Source of the DNA: Streptomyces novaecaesareae
Lineage (GTDB): Bacteria > Actinomycetota > Actinomycetes > Streptomycetales > Streptomycetaceae
Assembly (NCBI RefSeq): GCF_000716875.1
Contig: NZ_JNWQ01000032.1
Coordinates: 9,928-73,927 of the forward strand
DNA length: 64,000 bases
Direction: 5' to 3'
Shown here: piece by piece, positions 1-8,474 of the stretch
Layout of the letters: each line of letters starts with the position of its first letter
Numbering within the stretch: the stretch's first letter is position 1
Program-made: the position numbers and the translations under genes
Notes under the pieces: generated by a model
What the model was told of the DNA's origin: nothing
Database searches by the model: none
What the model saw: the letters and a program-made list of their open reading frames with translations, nothing else

Positions 1-690
1 GCCGCCGAGGCGGTTGGCCGAGCCGTGCTCGGCCAGGCCGAGGACGTCGGTGCCGGGCGCGCCGGCCAGCGTGTGCTCGACCGAGCCGAGCGGCAGCGCG
101 CGCTCCACCGCGCCCAGCGGCAGCGCGTCGGTGACGGCGTTGGTGCCGGGGACGGCTCCGGAGAGCTTGTCGGCACCCGGCAGGGCCTGGGTGACGGAGC
201 CCGCCTGGGTGAGTCCGCCGACGGGGCCGGCGCCGGCGTCGGCGCTGCGGGTGTCCGCGCCCTTGCCGGTGACGGCCTCGCCGAGCTTGCCGGCCAGGGC
301 CGAGGCGACCTTCGGGGTGACGGCGGAGAGCTGGCCGGTGGTGGCGGCGGTCTGGTCGACCGGGGCAGTCAGCGAGCTCGCCTTCTCGTTCGCCTCGGGG
401 AGCTGGTGGGCGACGATGTTGCCGGCCGCGTCGGCGGAGGCCGGTACGCCCGCGGCGACGGTGGCCGCGCCGGTGGTGCCCGCGGCCTGGCCGAGCTGGT
501 GCGTGGTGTGCTGCAGGGTGGAACCGGTGTCGGTGTTGGTCAGCTGGCCCAGCGGCGCCGCGAGGTCGCTCTTGGGCAGCAGGGCGTCCCCGCCCAGGGC
601 GGACGCGGAGCCGGCCGCGACCAGCGGGGTCGCTCCGGCGGCCACGACGAGCGCGGCCTGGGCGATCCGGCGCGTGAGGGGGTGAGACAT
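1..690 (-). CDS. Secreted Ala/Gly/Thr-rich protein of unknown function (partial, runs off left edge)
   Basis: This minus-strand frame stays open to base 1, so the C-terminus is missing; at least 230 residues are visible. The ATG at 690 follows a GAGGAG ribosome site about 8 nt upstream. The N-terminus (MSHPLTRR, then a hydrophobic Ala/Val stretch ending GSASA at about residue 30) is a clear Sec signal peptide with an AxA-type cleavage site. The mature part is low in aromatic residues and rich in Ala, Gly, Leu and Thr, with degenerate ALPLG/GSVTQ-type repeats, and has no cysteines or enzyme motif that I can see. Secreted proteins of this style are common in Streptomyces and of unknown role. 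The reading is secure; the function is not assignable. Confidence 0.75.
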   Translation of the reverse strand, partial: MSHPLTRRIAQAALVVAAGATPLVAAGSASALGGDALLPKSDLAAPLGQLTNTDTGSTLQHTTHQLGQAAGTTGAATVAAGVPASADAAGNIVAHQLPEANEKASSLTAPVDQTAATTGQLSAVTPKVASALAGKLGEAVTGKGADTRSADAGAGPVGGLTQAGSVTQALPGADKLSGAVPGTNAVTDALPLGAVERALPLGSVEHTLAGAPGTDVLGLAEHGSANRLGG

Positions 691-997
691 GGGGCTCCTC
701 GAAGGGGGTCTGGGTCCGTCCCGTCCGCCCGGGGGCGACCGGGTGTGGACGACCGGGCGGACGACGTTGTTACCGCTTGAGAAGCCAGAAGGTTTCGGCC
801 GGTGCAAGGAAAGTGGCTGACCGACGATCGGATCGTATGACTGCGACGGTGATGCTCGCCGGGCCCCGCCGGGCAGTGCCGAGCCGGTCCCGGCCAAGGG
901 AAGTGACGGTTCTCCACCGAGGGTCGCCGGAACGGGGGTCGGGTCCACCGGAGTTGACCGGAATCACCCGTCCGGCGGCAACCCGAACGTCTGTGCG
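691..997. other. Intergenic stretch, no gene
   Basis: This 307-bp gap lies between the 5' end of the secreted-protein gene and the 3' end of the next minus-strand gene. It is less GC-biased by codon position than the flanking genes and carries no convincing ORF. It should hold the promoter of the secreted-protein gene, but I could not find a clear -35/-10 pair. Confidence 0.4.
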
Positions 998-2071
998 TCA
1001 GCCCTTGTCGGACGGGGCCAGGGTGACCTGGACGAGCTTGGTCGACGTGCCCGAGGTCTGCGACTGCCAGCCGTCCTCGGACTTGGTCTTGCGCCAGATC
1101 TTCCCGTCGTAGGCGACCGTCGCGATGCCCAACTGCTGGGCCTGGGCCACCGCCCAGTGGGCGACCTCCCAGCCGCTGGCCCGCTCGGCGCCCACCCCGC
1201 CGTCCGCGCCGGAGTCCGAGGAGGAGGTCAGCGCGGCGGTGGCCGGGTCCGGCGTCAGTGAGACGGCGTTCTCGGCGCCCTTGATCGTCGAGGCGTAGCC
1301 GGTGGCCGGCGTGACGGTACGGCCGAACTCCCGGCGCACCCGGTCGGCCAGCACCTGCGCCCGGTCCGGCGCCGCGGCCGGGGTGGCGGAGGCACCCGCG
1401 GTGGGGGAGCCCGCCGTGGGAGAGGCGGAGTCCGCCGGGTCCGGCTTGGCGTAGTCGTGCACGATGCAGGAGAACGAGCCGGGCTCCCGGCCGGCCAGCG
1501 CCGACGTGAGCAGGGTCGCCTTGGTCTCGTGCTTGGCGTAGGCCTGCGGGTAGCCGCTCTTCTGCACCGCCTGGGCGGCGTCGGTCAGCGGCAGCCGGGT
1601 GTAACCGGGGACCTTGACCAGACCGTCCAGGAACTTGTTGGTCGAGTACACCGGGTCCGCGATCTGCGCCGGGGTGCCCCAGCCCATCGAGGGCCGCTGC
1701 TGGAACAGGCCGATCGAGTCCCGGTCGCCGCCGGCGAGGTTGCGCAGCTTGGACTCCTGCATGGCGGTCGCCAGCGAGATCGCGGTCGCCCGGTCCGGCA
1801 GGCCGCGCGAGCGCGCCACCGCGGCGATCGTCGCCGCGTTGGCGGCCTGCGGGAGCTCCAGGGTGCCGTTGCCGGCGGCGGTCTTCACCGTGCAGCCCTC
1901 GGACTCGCCCGGCTTGAAGCCGAACCACCAGATGCCCACCACGGCCAGGCCCGCGACCAGCGCGAGGCCGAGCAGCCCGACGATCACCAACAGCAGGGCG
2001 CGCAGCGGCCCGCGGCGACGGGCGGGCTCCGTCTCGTCGCCCAGCTCCTCGCTGCTCCTTCTCCTGGCCAC
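998..2071 (-). CDS. Single-pass membrane protein with lysozyme-like (SLT-fold) extracytoplasmic domain
   Basis: 357 aa. A basic, acidic N-terminal cytoplasmic tail (MARRRSSEE...RRR) is followed by one membrane helix at about residues 26-50 and an external domain. Residues near 100-140 carry AMQESK, GGDRDSIGLFQQRP and GWGT, the signature of the actinobacterial lytic-transglycosylase-like fold, where the Glu of QES is the likely catalytic residue. Homologues are often mislabelled as heavy-metal transporters. A Pro/Ala/Ser linker near residues 205-225 joins a C-terminal domain rich in Trp and Lys. A role in peptidoglycan remodelling is inferred from the fold only. The ATG is preceded by a GGCGACGGT stretch, so the ribosome site is weak. 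It is transcribed divergently from dapE, with 143 bp between the starts. Confidence 0.6.
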   Translation of the reverse strand: MARRRSSEELGDETEPARRRGPLRALLLVIVGLLGLALVAGLAVVGIWWFGFKPGESEGCTVKTAAGNGTLELPQAANAATIAAVARSRGLPDRATAISLATAMQESKLRNLAGGDRDSIGLFQQRPSMGWGTPAQIADPVYSTNKFLDGLVKVPGYTRLPLTDAAQAVQKSGYPQAYAKHETKATLLTSALAGREPGSFSCIVHDYAKPDPADSASPTAGSPTAGASATPAAAPDRAQVLADRVRREFGRTVTPATGYASTIKGAENAVSLTPDPATAALTSSSDSGADGGVGAERASGWEVAHWAVAQAQQLGIATVAYDGKIWRKTKSEDGWQSQTSGTSTKLVQVTLAPSDKG

Positions 2072-2214
2072 CGTCGCCCCTCTCGCGCCTGCTCTTGATC
2101 CGACACCGTACCCACTCGGACGGATGTGCGGCGCCTCCCGGTTGCCGAACCGAAGCCGATCCGTGTCACACGGCGACCACAGAGGGCACTCGGCGTGCGG
2201 ACTAGGCTGGCGCC

Positions 2215-3291
2215 ATGAGCAGCCCGAATCCGACGCCCCTGGACCTCACTCTCGACGGCGGCACGCTGACCGCCCGGCTCGTCGACTTCCCCTCGGTGAG
2301 CGGCGACGAGCAGGCGCTCGCCGACGCCGTGGAGGCCGCCCTGCGCGACTACCCGCACCTCACCGTGGACCGGTACGGCAACAACGTGGTCGCCCGCACC
2401 AACCTCGGCCGCGGCGAGCGGGTCCTGCTCGCCGGCCACCTGGACACCGTGCCGATCGCCGACAACCTGCCCTCGTACGTCGACGGCGACCTGCTCTACG
2501 GCTGCGGCACCTCGGACATGAAGTCCGGTGTGGCCGTCCAGTTGCGGCTCGCCGCCACGCTGCCCGAGCCCAACCGCGACCTCACCTTCGTGTTCTACGA
2601 CTGCGAGGAGGTGGAGGCCCACCGCAACGGCCTCGGCCACCTCGCCAAGGAGCGTCCGCAGTGGCTGGCCGCCGACTTCGCGGTGCTCATGGAGCCCAGC
2701 GGCGGCATGGTCGAGGGCGGCTGCCAGGGCACCCTGCGGGCGCAGGTCCGGCTCACCGGCGTGCGCGCCCACGCGGCCCGCAGCTGGCTCGGCGACAACG
2801 CCATCCACCACGCCGCCGAGGTGCTCACCCGGCTGGCGAACTACCAGCCGCGCCGGGTGGAGATCGACGGCCTGGAGTACCGCGAGGGCCTGAACGCGGT
2901 CCGGATCGACGGCGGCGTGGCCGGCAACGTGATCCCGGACGAGTGCGTCGTCACGGTCAACTTCCGCTACGCGCCGGACCGCAGCGAGGCGGAGGCGGAG
3001 AAGCACGTGCGCGAGGTCTTCGACGGTTTCGAGCTGACCGTGACGGACTTCGCCGCGGGCGCCCTGCCCGGCCTCTCCCAGCCGGCCGCGCAGGCCTTCC
3101 TGGCGGCCACCGGCGGCCAGGCCCGGGCCAAGTTCGGCTGGACGGACGTCGCCCGGTTCAGCGCGCTGGGCGTCCCGGCGGTCAACTACGGCCCCGGTGA
3201 CCCGAACCTGGCGCACAAGCGGGAGGAGCACTGCTCGCTGAGCGCCATCGCGGACGCCGAGGAGCGGCTGCGCGCCTGGCTGACCAGCTGA
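2215..3291 (+). CDS. dapE: Succinyl-diaminopimelate desuccinylase
   Basis: 358 aa, normal length for the actinobacterial M20 family. It hydrolyses N-succinyl-LL-diaminopimelate in the succinylase branch of lysine and peptidoglycan synthesis. The first metal-site motif AGHLDTVP is at 73-80 (H75, D77), the bridging Asp is in GTSDMKSG (D101), and the catalytic/ligand Glu pair follows in YDCEE (E131-E132). The dimerisation (lid) domain spans about 175-290. There is no Shine-Dalgarno. Instead TAGGCT (2203-2208) lies 6 nt before the ATG, as expected for a leaderless mRNA. It is followed by the LOG-family gene, the same neighbour as in mycobacteria. Confidence 0.9.
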   Translation: MSSPNPTPLDLTLDGGTLTARLVDFPSVSGDEQALADAVEAALRDYPHLTVDRYGNNVVARTNLGRGERVLLAGHLDTVPIADNLPSYVDGDLLYGCGTSDMKSGVAVQLRLAATLPEPNRDLTFVFYDCEEVEAHRNGLGHLAKERPQWLAADFAVLMEPSGGMVEGGCQGTLRAQVRLTGVRAHAARSWLGDNAIHHAAEVLTRLANYQPRRVEIDGLEYREGLNAVRIDGGVAGNVIPDECVVTVNFRYAPDRSEAEAEKHVREVFDGFELTVTDFAAGALPGLSQPAAQAFLAATGGQARAKFGWTDVARFSALGVPAVNYGPGDPNLAHKREEHCSLSAIADAEERLRAWLTS

Positions 3292-3370
3292 GTCCCCGGC
3301 CCCGGGCGGCTGATCCGATCAACGGCCGAACGCCACCTTCCGGTTGCCCAACCGACCTTCCCCCGTTGCC

Positions 3371-3398
3371 TGAAAACGGGGGAAGCCGGGCGTAGGGT
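3371..3398 (+). promoter_or_regulatory. Putative leaderless promoter of the LOG-family gene
   Basis: TGAAAA (3371-3376), a 16-nt spacer and TAGGGT (3393-3398) end 6 nt before the ATG at 3405, which would place +1 on or next to the start codon. There is no ribosome-binding site in between. This is a sequence inference only. Confidence 0.4.
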
Positions 3399-3404
3399 TT
3401 CGTC

Positions 3405-4214
3405 ATGACAGGCACAGGAGACGAAAAGCAGTACGGACACGGCCCCGAGCAGGTCGGCGTGCCGCGGAAGAAGAAGGCCTGGCCCGAGAAGCAGAAGGGC
3501 CCGGTGCTGGTGCGCCGGGACCAGGTCGGCACGAGCACCACGGACCAGCGCCTGCTGGACACCACCGGCCCCACCGACTGGCTGCACACCGATCCGTGGC
3601 GGGTGCTGCGGATCACCTCCGAGTTCGTCGAGGGCTTCGGCGCCCTCGCCGAACTCCCGCCCGCGATCAGCGTCTTCGGCTCCGCCCGGACCTCGGCCGG
3701 CTCACCCGAGTACGAGGCCGGCATGGCCATCGGCCGGGCCCTCGCCGAGGCCGGCTACGCGGTGATCACCGGCGGCGGCCCGGGTGCCATGGAGGCTGCC
3801 AACCGCGGCGCCTCCGAGGCCGGCGGCCTCAGCGTCGGGCTCGGCATCGAGCTGCCCTTCGAGCAGGGCCTCAACGAGTTCGTCGACCTCGGGCTGAACT
3901 TCCGTTACTTCTTCGTCCGCAAGACGATGTTCGTGAAGTACGCGCAGGGCTTCGTGGTTCTGCCCGGCGGCCTCGGCACCCTGGACGAGCTGTTCGAGGC
4001 GCTCACCCTGGTGCAGACGAAGAAGGTCACCCGCTTCCCGGTGATCCTCTACGGCACCGCGTACTGGGGCGGCCTCTTCGAGTGGCTGAAGAACACCCTG
4101 GTCGCGCAGGGCAAGGCGGCCCCGCACGACCTGGAGCTGTTCCACATCACCGACGAGGTCGACGAGGTCATGAAGATCCTCGCCGACGCCCGCCGGCCGG
4201 CCAACGAGATCTAG
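3405..4214 (+). CDS. LOG-family (TIGR00730) Rossmann-fold protein
   Basis: 269 aa. The family contains cytokinin riboside monophosphate phosphoribohydrolases and related nucleotide lyases. The two hallmark motifs are present: GGGPGAME at 123-130 and PGGLGTLDE at 187-195, which form the nucleotide-binding and catalytic pocket. Residues 1-60 are a basic, probably disordered extension (RKKKAWPEKQK). The domain core starts near IRV/FGSAR at 88-95. The physiological substrate in actinobacteria is uncertain, although the M. tuberculosis homologue next to folP2 is reported to be involved in cytokinin production. A dispersed repeat begins immediately after the stop codon. Confidence 0.82.
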   Translation: MTGTGDEKQYGHGPEQVGVPRKKKAWPEKQKGPVLVRRDQVGTSTTDQRLLDTTGPTDWLHTDPWRVLRITSEFVEGFGALAELPPAISVFGSARTSAGSPEYEAGMAIGRALAEAGYAVITGGGPGAMEAANRGASEAGGLSVGLGIELPFEQGLNEFVDLGLNFRYFFVRKTMFVKYAQGFVVLPGGLGTLDELFEALTLVQTKKVTRFPVILYGTAYWGGLFEWLKNTLVAQGKAAPHDLELFHITDEVDEVMKILADARRPANEI

Positions 4215-4300
4215 CGCGAGCGAGCGCCGCAGGAGCGAGGGAGCGCCGACCGTCGGCACCGGGTCAGAGCGCCCCGGAGGCGAGCCGAGCGCCGACCAGG
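4212..4300. repeat. Dispersed GC-rich repeat, intergenic copy
   Basis: Starting at the stop codon of the LOG-family gene are iterated AGCGAG/GAGCGCC words followed by GTCGGCACCGGGTCAGAGCG and CCCCGGAGGCGAG. The same ordered blocks occur inside the glycosyltransferase gene (29905-30020). A shorter inverted copy lies inside the second helicase-nuclease gene (about 43865-43935). It occupies the gap between two convergent genes and may also act in transcript termination. Confidence 0.5.
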
Positions 4301-4304
4301 CAGC

Positions 4305-5168
4305 TCACGCCAGCCCCCGGCGGGCGACCGCCGGGGGGCGGGTGCCCCGGATCGAGGCGACCATGTCCAGCACCTGGCGGGTCTCCGCGACCTGGTGCAC
4401 CCGGTAGACCCGGGCGCCCAGCCAGGCCGAGACCGCCGTGGTCGCCAGGGTGCCGAGCAGCCGCTCGTCCACCGGCTTGTCCAGCGTCTCGCCGACGAAG
4501 TCCTTGTTGGAGAGCGAGACCAGCACCGGGAAGCCGGTCGCGGTCATCTCCGGCAGCCGCCGGGTGGCCTCCAGCGAGTGCCGGGTGTTCTTGCCGAAGT
4601 CGTGCCCCGGGTCGATGATCACCGCGTCCCGCCGCACGCCCAGCTGCACCGCGCGCTCGGCCAGGCCCACGGTCACCCGCAGGATGTCCGCCATCACGTC
4701 CTCGTACCCGACCCGGTGCGGGCGGGTCCGCGGCTCGGCGCCGCCCGCGTGGGTGCAGACCAGCCCGACGTCGTGCCGGGCGGCCACCTCGGCGAGCTTC
4801 GGGTCCACCCCGCCCCAGGCGTCGTTCAGCAGGTCCGCGCCCGCCTCGCAGACCGCCTCGCCGACCACGTGCCGCCAGGTGTCCACGCTGATCACCGCGT
4901 CGGGGTGGCGCTTGCGCAGCTCGGCCACGAAGGGGACGGTGCGCCGCAGCTCCTCCTCGACCGTGACCTCGTCGCCCGGCCCGGCCTTCACCCCGCCGAT
5001 GTCCAGGATCGCCGCGCCCTCGGCCATCGCGCGGTCGGCGGCGGCGAAGGCGGCCTCGTCGGCGAAGGTCGCGCCCTTGTCGAAGAACGAGTCCGGGGTC
5101 CGGTTGACGATCGCCATGATCACCAGCTCGTCGTCACCGAATTCCCGCGGTCCCAGGCGCAGTGCCAC
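4305..5168 (-). CDS. folP2: Dihydropteroate synthase homologue, FolP2-type
   Basis: 287 aa from the GTG at 5168, chosen because GGAGGAG lies 6 nt upstream; an ATG 17 codons further up lacks this. It has the pterin-binding TIM-barrel of the DHPS family. The first loop reads IVNRTPDSFFDKGATF (20-35) rather than the canonical NVTPDSFSDGG, which is the FolP2 signature. The invariant Asn and Asp of later loops (IDPGHDFGKN, SNKDF) are present. The M. leprae and M. tuberculosis FolP2 proteins are reported to lack DHPS activity, so folate synthesis should not be assumed. It converges on the LOG gene. In mycobacteria, gpgS separates folP2 from the DivIVA-domain gene, but here the latter follows divergently after 130 bp. 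Confidence 0.78.
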   Translation of the reverse strand: MALRLGPREFGDDELVIMAIVNRTPDSFFDKGATFADEAAFAAADRAMAEGAAILDIGGVKAGPGDEVTVEEELRRTVPFVAELRKRHPDAVISVDTWRHVVGEAVCEAGADLLNDAWGGVDPKLAEVAARHDVGLVCTHAGGAEPRTRPHRVGYEDVMADILRVTVGLAERAVQLGVRRDAVIIDPGHDFGKNTRHSLEATRRLPEMTATGFPVLVSLSNKDFVGETLDKPVDERLLGTLATTAVSAWLGARVYRVHQVAETRQVLDMVASIRGTRPPAVARRGLA

Positions 5169-5298
5169 CGATGTCTCCTCCAGAGCTCCTGCGGGTGCGA
5201 TGATGGCCCCCGGCCTCACTAGGGGACCATGCTGTCATGATCAGTCTGGTTCCCCGGCACTTCGACGAGGACCGGCCGGGAGTTCGGGAGGACAGCTC

Positions 5299-5739
5299 GT
5301 GTTCTGGGTGATCGTGGTCGCCATGGCCGTGGTGGTCGGCGGCGCCGCCCTGGTGGCGCTCGGCGGGGGCGGCTCGATGCCGGAGGCGCTACCCGACCGC
5401 ATCGCCGCGCGGCTGCCGCAGGACCGCCCGCTGGGCAAGGCGGACGTGGACGAGCTGCGCCTGCCGATGGCCCTGCGCGGCTACCGGATGGACGAGGTGG
5501 ACGACGTCCTCGATCGCCTCGGCGCCGAACTCGCCTACCGCGACGCCCGGATCGCCGAACTGGAGGCCGCCGCCCACCTGCGCGGCGCGGTCGAGGCGAC
5601 CAGCGGCCCCGATCCGGACGCCGAACCGCTGCCCGGCCTGGAGCAGTTCGCCAAGGTGGTCGAACCGGCCGTCGCGCTCGGCAAGCCGTCGGCCGAGGCC
5701 CCGGCGCCCGAGGACGCGAAGCCGGTGACGGAGCAGTGA
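5299..5739 (+). CDS. DivIVA-domain membrane-anchored protein
   Basis: 146 aa from GTG 5299, preceded by GGGAGGA. One N-terminal membrane helix (MFWVIVVAMAVVVGG) is followed by a short DivIVA-like segment at about 54-95. That segment has the LRLPMALRGYRMDEVDDVLD pattern seen in actinobacterial cell-pole proteins, then a predicted coiled coil (AELAYRDARIAELEAAA) and an acidic Pro/Ala tail. It is much shorter than true DivIVA/Wag31, so it is probably an accessory polar protein. The stop codon overlaps the next start (GTGA), indicating translational coupling with tagA. The same gene pair is found in mycobacteria. Confidence 0.75.
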   Translation: MFWVIVVAMAVVVGGAALVALGGGGSMPEALPDRIAARLPQDRPLGKADVDELRLPMALRGYRMDEVDDVLDRLGAELAYRDARIAELEAAAHLRGAVEATSGPDPDAEPLPGLEQFAKVVEPAVALGKPSAEAPAPEDAKPVTEQ

Positions 5740-6329
5740 CAACGCCGGTCGACGGTGCGGTGCTCGGCGCGGACGGCCTGCTCCGCTGCGCCTGGGGCGA
5801 CTCCACCGACGACTACCGGGTCTACCACGACACCGAGTGGGGCCGCCCGGTGCACGGCGACGACGCGCTGTTCGAGCGGGTCTGCCTGGAGGCCTTCCAG
5901 TCCGGGCTGTCCTGGCTGACCATCCTGCGCCGCCGCCAGGGCTTCCGGGCCGCGTTCGCCGGCTTCGCGATCGCCGAGGTCGCCGAGTTCGGCGAGGCCG
6001 ACAAGGAGCGGCTGCTCGCCGACGCCGGCATCATCCGCAACCGGGCCAAGATCGAGGCGGCGATCGCCAACGCGAGGGTCGCCCGCGATCTGGAGGGCGG
6101 ACTGGACGCGCTGATCTGGGGGTTCGCCCCGGAGCCGGACCGGCCGGCCCCCCGCACGCTGAGCGAGGTGCCGGCCGTCACGCCCGAGTCGACGGCGCTG
6201 GCGAAGGCGCTGAAGAAGGCGGGCTTCCGCTTCGTCGGCCCGACCACCGCCTACGCCCTGATGCAGGCCTGCGGCCTGGTGGACGACCACCTCGCGGACT
6301 GCCACGTCCGCGCCGGCGCGAAGGGCTAG
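5736..6329 (+). CDS. tagA: DNA-3-methyladenine glycosylase I
   Basis: 197 aa, typical for the family. It removes 3-methyladenine from alkylated DNA at the first step of base-excision repair. The structural zinc ligands are all present with the spacing of E. coli Tag: C18 and H31 (13 apart), then H185-x3-C189. The YHDTEWG motif (30-36) and the helix-hairpin region around SWLTILRRRQGFR (54-66) form the base-recognition pocket. The GTG start overlaps the stop of the upstream DivIVA-domain gene by 4 bp, so the two are co-translated. The gene ends 24 bp before a convergent gene. Confidence 0.93.
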   Translation: MTTPVDGAVLGADGLLRCAWGDSTDDYRVYHDTEWGRPVHGDDALFERVCLEAFQSGLSWLTILRRRQGFRAAFAGFAIAEVAEFGEADKERLLADAGIIRNRAKIEAAIANARVARDLEGGLDALIWGFAPEPDRPAPRTLSEVPAVTPESTALAKALKKAGFRFVGPTTAYALMQACGLVDDHLADCHVRAGAKG

Positions 6330-6353
6330 GGCCTCTCCGGCGTCCCAGGGGCC

Positions 6354-7154
6354 TTAGCGGCCCACGTACTTCGGCTTCTCCTTGGCGATGAAGGCGCGCA
6401 CCGCGATCCGGTGGTCCTCGCTCTCCCCGGCCAGGGTCTGCAACTCGTCCTCCTTGTCGAGGAGTTCGTCCAGCGAGTGCGAGGCGCCGTACGCCAGCGA
6501 GGCCTTGATGGCGCCGTACGCGACCGTCGGGCCCTCGGCCAGCTCGCGGGCGAAGACCCGTGCGGTGGCGGCGAGTTCCTCGGCCGGAACCACCTTGGTG
6601 GCCAGGCCCAGCTCCATCGCCTCGGCGGCCTTGACCGTCCGCGGCAGCATCAGCAGCTCGGTGGCCTTGGCGTGCCCGACCAGCCGGGGGAGCGTCCAGG
6701 AGGCGCCGGAGTCGGCGGTCAGGCCGATCCCGGCGAAGGCGGTGTTGAAGCCGGCCCGGTCGGACAGGATCCGGAAGTCGCAGGCGAAGGCGAGCGAGGC
6801 GCCCGCGCCGGCCGCCACCCCGCCGACCGCGGCGACGGTCGGCTTGCGCATCCCGGCCAGCGCACTGGTCAGCGGGTTGTAGTGCTCGGCGACGGTGCGC
6901 AGCGCGCCCTCGCCGGTCTCCTCGAACCGCTTCAGCATCGCCAGGTGCTCGTTCAGGTCCTGCCCGACGCAGAACGCGCGCTCGCCCGCCCCGGTCAGCA
7001 GGACGGCCCGCACCTGCGGGTCCTCGGCCGCGGCGGTCACGGTGTCGCGCAGCGCGACCTTGGTGGCCACGTCGAGGGCGTTCATCGCCTCGGGCCGGTT
7101 GATGGTGATGACGGCCAGGCCGCCGTCCAGCTCGTACAGCACGGAATCGGACAT
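6354..7154 (-). CDS. Enoyl-CoA hydratase/isomerase family protein
   Basis: 266 aa from ATG 7154, preceded by GGGGAG. Crotonase-fold enzyme. The oxyanion-hole segments are AFCVGQDL (about 61-68) and GVAAGAGASLAF (about 106-117). The active-site loop reads LTADSGASWTLPR, with an Asp where hydratases have the second catalytic Glu. That resembles PaaG-type isomerases more than straight-chain hydratases. The likely role is in beta-oxidation or phenylacetate-type catabolism of CoA thioesters; the substrate is not resolvable from sequence. No catabolic partners are nearby. Confidence 0.82.
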   Translation of the reverse strand: MSDSVLYELDGGLAVITINRPEAMNALDVATKVALRDTVTAAAEDPQVRAVLLTGAGERAFCVGQDLNEHLAMLKRFEETGEGALRTVAEHYNPLTSALAGMRKPTVAAVGGVAAGAGASLAFACDFRILSDRAGFNTAFAGIGLTADSGASWTLPRLVGHAKATELLMLPRTVKAAEAMELGLATKVVPAEELAATARVFARELAEGPTVAYGAIKASLAYGASHSLDELLDKEDELQTLAGESEDHRIAVRAFIAKEKPKYVGR

Positions 7155-7454
7155 GGGCGAGGGCTCCCCGGGTGATCGTCGCGTTGTCGGTGTCGTGTGC
7201 CAGGATGCCGGAGCACGCGGTGGACTGGGGAGTGTGAGGTATCGCACCTTCCCGTGGTGTCCGCACCGCCGCCACGCCGGGGCTTATGACGCGAATTGCG
7301 ACGGTTGGGGGCGGTCCGGCCGAGGTTGCACCGAGAGTGATGTTGGTCATCAGCCCGTGGCATGCGGGATAATGGCTTCCGATCAATGCGTTCGATACCG
7401 GCGGTGGACGGACTGCCGGTGCGTAGCTGAGCGGTTGCAGGAAGGGGAACGAGC
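7155..7454. other. Divergent intergenic region
   Basis: This 300-bp stretch separates the start of the enoyl-CoA hydratase gene (minus strand) from the DUF3117 gene (plus strand). It holds a good plus-strand promoter candidate (separate entry) and no credible ORF. Confidence 0.4.
7343..7373 (+). promoter_or_regulatory. Candidate HrdB-type promoter of the DUF3117 gene
   Basis: TTGGTC (7343-7348) and GATAAT (7368-7373) are separated by 19 nt, about 80 nt before the ATG at 7455. The GATAAT is one of the best -10 matches in the window. The spacer is slightly long. Confidence 0.45.
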
Positions 7455-7622
7455 ATGGCGGCCATGAAGCCGCGGACGGGTGACGGCCCGCTCGAAGTCA
7501 CCAAAGAGGGGCGGGGCATCATCATGCGCGTTCCGCTCGAAGGCGGCGGACGCCTCGTGGTGGAGCTCACGCCTGACGAGGCCGACGCCCTCGGCGAGGC
7601 CCTGAAGAAGGCCTGCGGCTGA
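7455..7622 (+). CDS. Small conserved DUF3117 protein
   Basis: 55 aa. It begins MAAMKPRTGDGPLEVTKEG and ends VVELTPDEADALGEALKKA plus a short tail, the near-invariant sequence of the actinobacterial DUF3117 family (Rv1211 in M. tuberculosis). The ATG at 7455 follows GGAACGAGC. The protein has a beta-hairpin-like middle (GRGIIMRVPLEGGGRLVVEL) and an acidic C-terminal helix. The function is unknown. The strong conservation and its position between tagA and sigE in several actinobacterial orders suggest a housekeeping role. Confidence 0.9.
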   Translation: MAAMKPRTGDGPLEVTKEGRGIIMRVPLEGGGRLVVELTPDEADALGEALKKACG

Positions 7623-7760
7623 CCGCAGCGGGTGCTCGCCATCTCCTGGAGATGCGCTGCCGGGCCCGGGTACGACGTCATGTCGGCCCGGGTCCGCGCG
7701 TTTTCCGCGGCCCCGGGCGGGCCCGGCGCGGCCGCCCGACGGGCCCCCGACGATTGACCG

Positions 7761-8348
7761 CTAGCGCTTGATCGCGCAGAGCAGCCCGTCCGAGACCGGC
7801 AGCAGTGCCGGCAGCAGGGCCTCGCTCTCCCGGACGTCCCGGACGAGGTCCCGTACCGCGCCGGTCTGCGGGTCCTGCAGCTCGGGCTCGGCCAGCCGGC
7901 CCTCCTGGAAGACCCCCTCGAAGCAGACCATCCCGCCCGGCCGCAGCAGCCGCAGCGCCTCCAGCAGGTACTCGCGGGACTCGGCCGGGTCGCCGTCGCA
8001 GAACACCAGGTCGTACTGCCCGTCGGCGAGCCGGGGCAGCACCTCCAGTGCCCGGCCCGGTATGAACCGGGAGCGGTTGGCCGCGAACCCGGCCGCCTGG
8101 TACGCCTCGCGGGCCAGCTGCTGGCGCACCGGCTCGGAGTCGACCGTGGTGAGGACGCCGTCCGGCCGCATCCCGCGCAGCAGGTAGACCCCGGAAACCC
8201 CGGTGCCGGTGCCGATCTCGGCCACCGCCTTGGCGTCCAGGGCGGCGGCCATCAGCCGCAGGCAGGCCCCGCCGCTCGGCCCGATCGCCCGTATGCCGGT
8301 CCGCGCGGACTGCGCCCGGGCGTAGGTGAGCACGGCGTCCTCGCCCAC
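7761..8348 (-). CDS. SAM-dependent O-methyltransferase (class I, type 3 family)
   Basis: 195 aa from the GTG at 8348. The Rossmann motif I is [11 protein letters not shown] (about 43-53). VDSEP binds the SAM ribose, and FCDGD supplies the metal-binding Asp expected of COMT-like enzymes. It is divergent from sigE, as in mycobacteria (Rv1220c). From memory, homologues carry about 20 more N-terminal residues. Here the same frame continues upstream ([19 protein letters not shown]) but offers no ATG, GTG or TTG. A ribosome site (AAAGAGG) instead precedes an ATC at 8393. The true start is therefore uncertain. The methyl acceptor is unknown. Confidence 0.8.
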   Translation of the reverse strand: MGEDAVLTYARAQSARTGIRAIGPSGGACLRLMAAALDAKAVAEIGTGTGVSGVYLLRGMRPDGVLTTVDSEPVRQQLAREAYQAAGFAANRSRFIPGRALEVLPRLADGQYDLVFCDGDPAESREYLLEALRLLRPGGMVCFEGVFQEGRLAEPELQDPQTGAVRDLVRDVRESEALLPALLPVSDGLLCAIKR

Positions 8349-8474
8349 GTAGGTGTCGGCGAGGGCCGCGCGCGCGGGCCCGAACTCGCTGATGGCTGCC
8401 TCTTTCGGAGCCCCGGGTGGCGGCCCGGTGCCGGGGGATGTCGATATTTCCTGCCACAGGTTACTGGCCGACCG

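Noticed and set aside
5169..5298. Missing gpgS between the folP2-type and DivIVA-domain genes as evidence of deletion
   Set aside because: Without close relatives I cannot tell loss from a normal streptomycete arrangement, so it is mentioned only in the gene entry.
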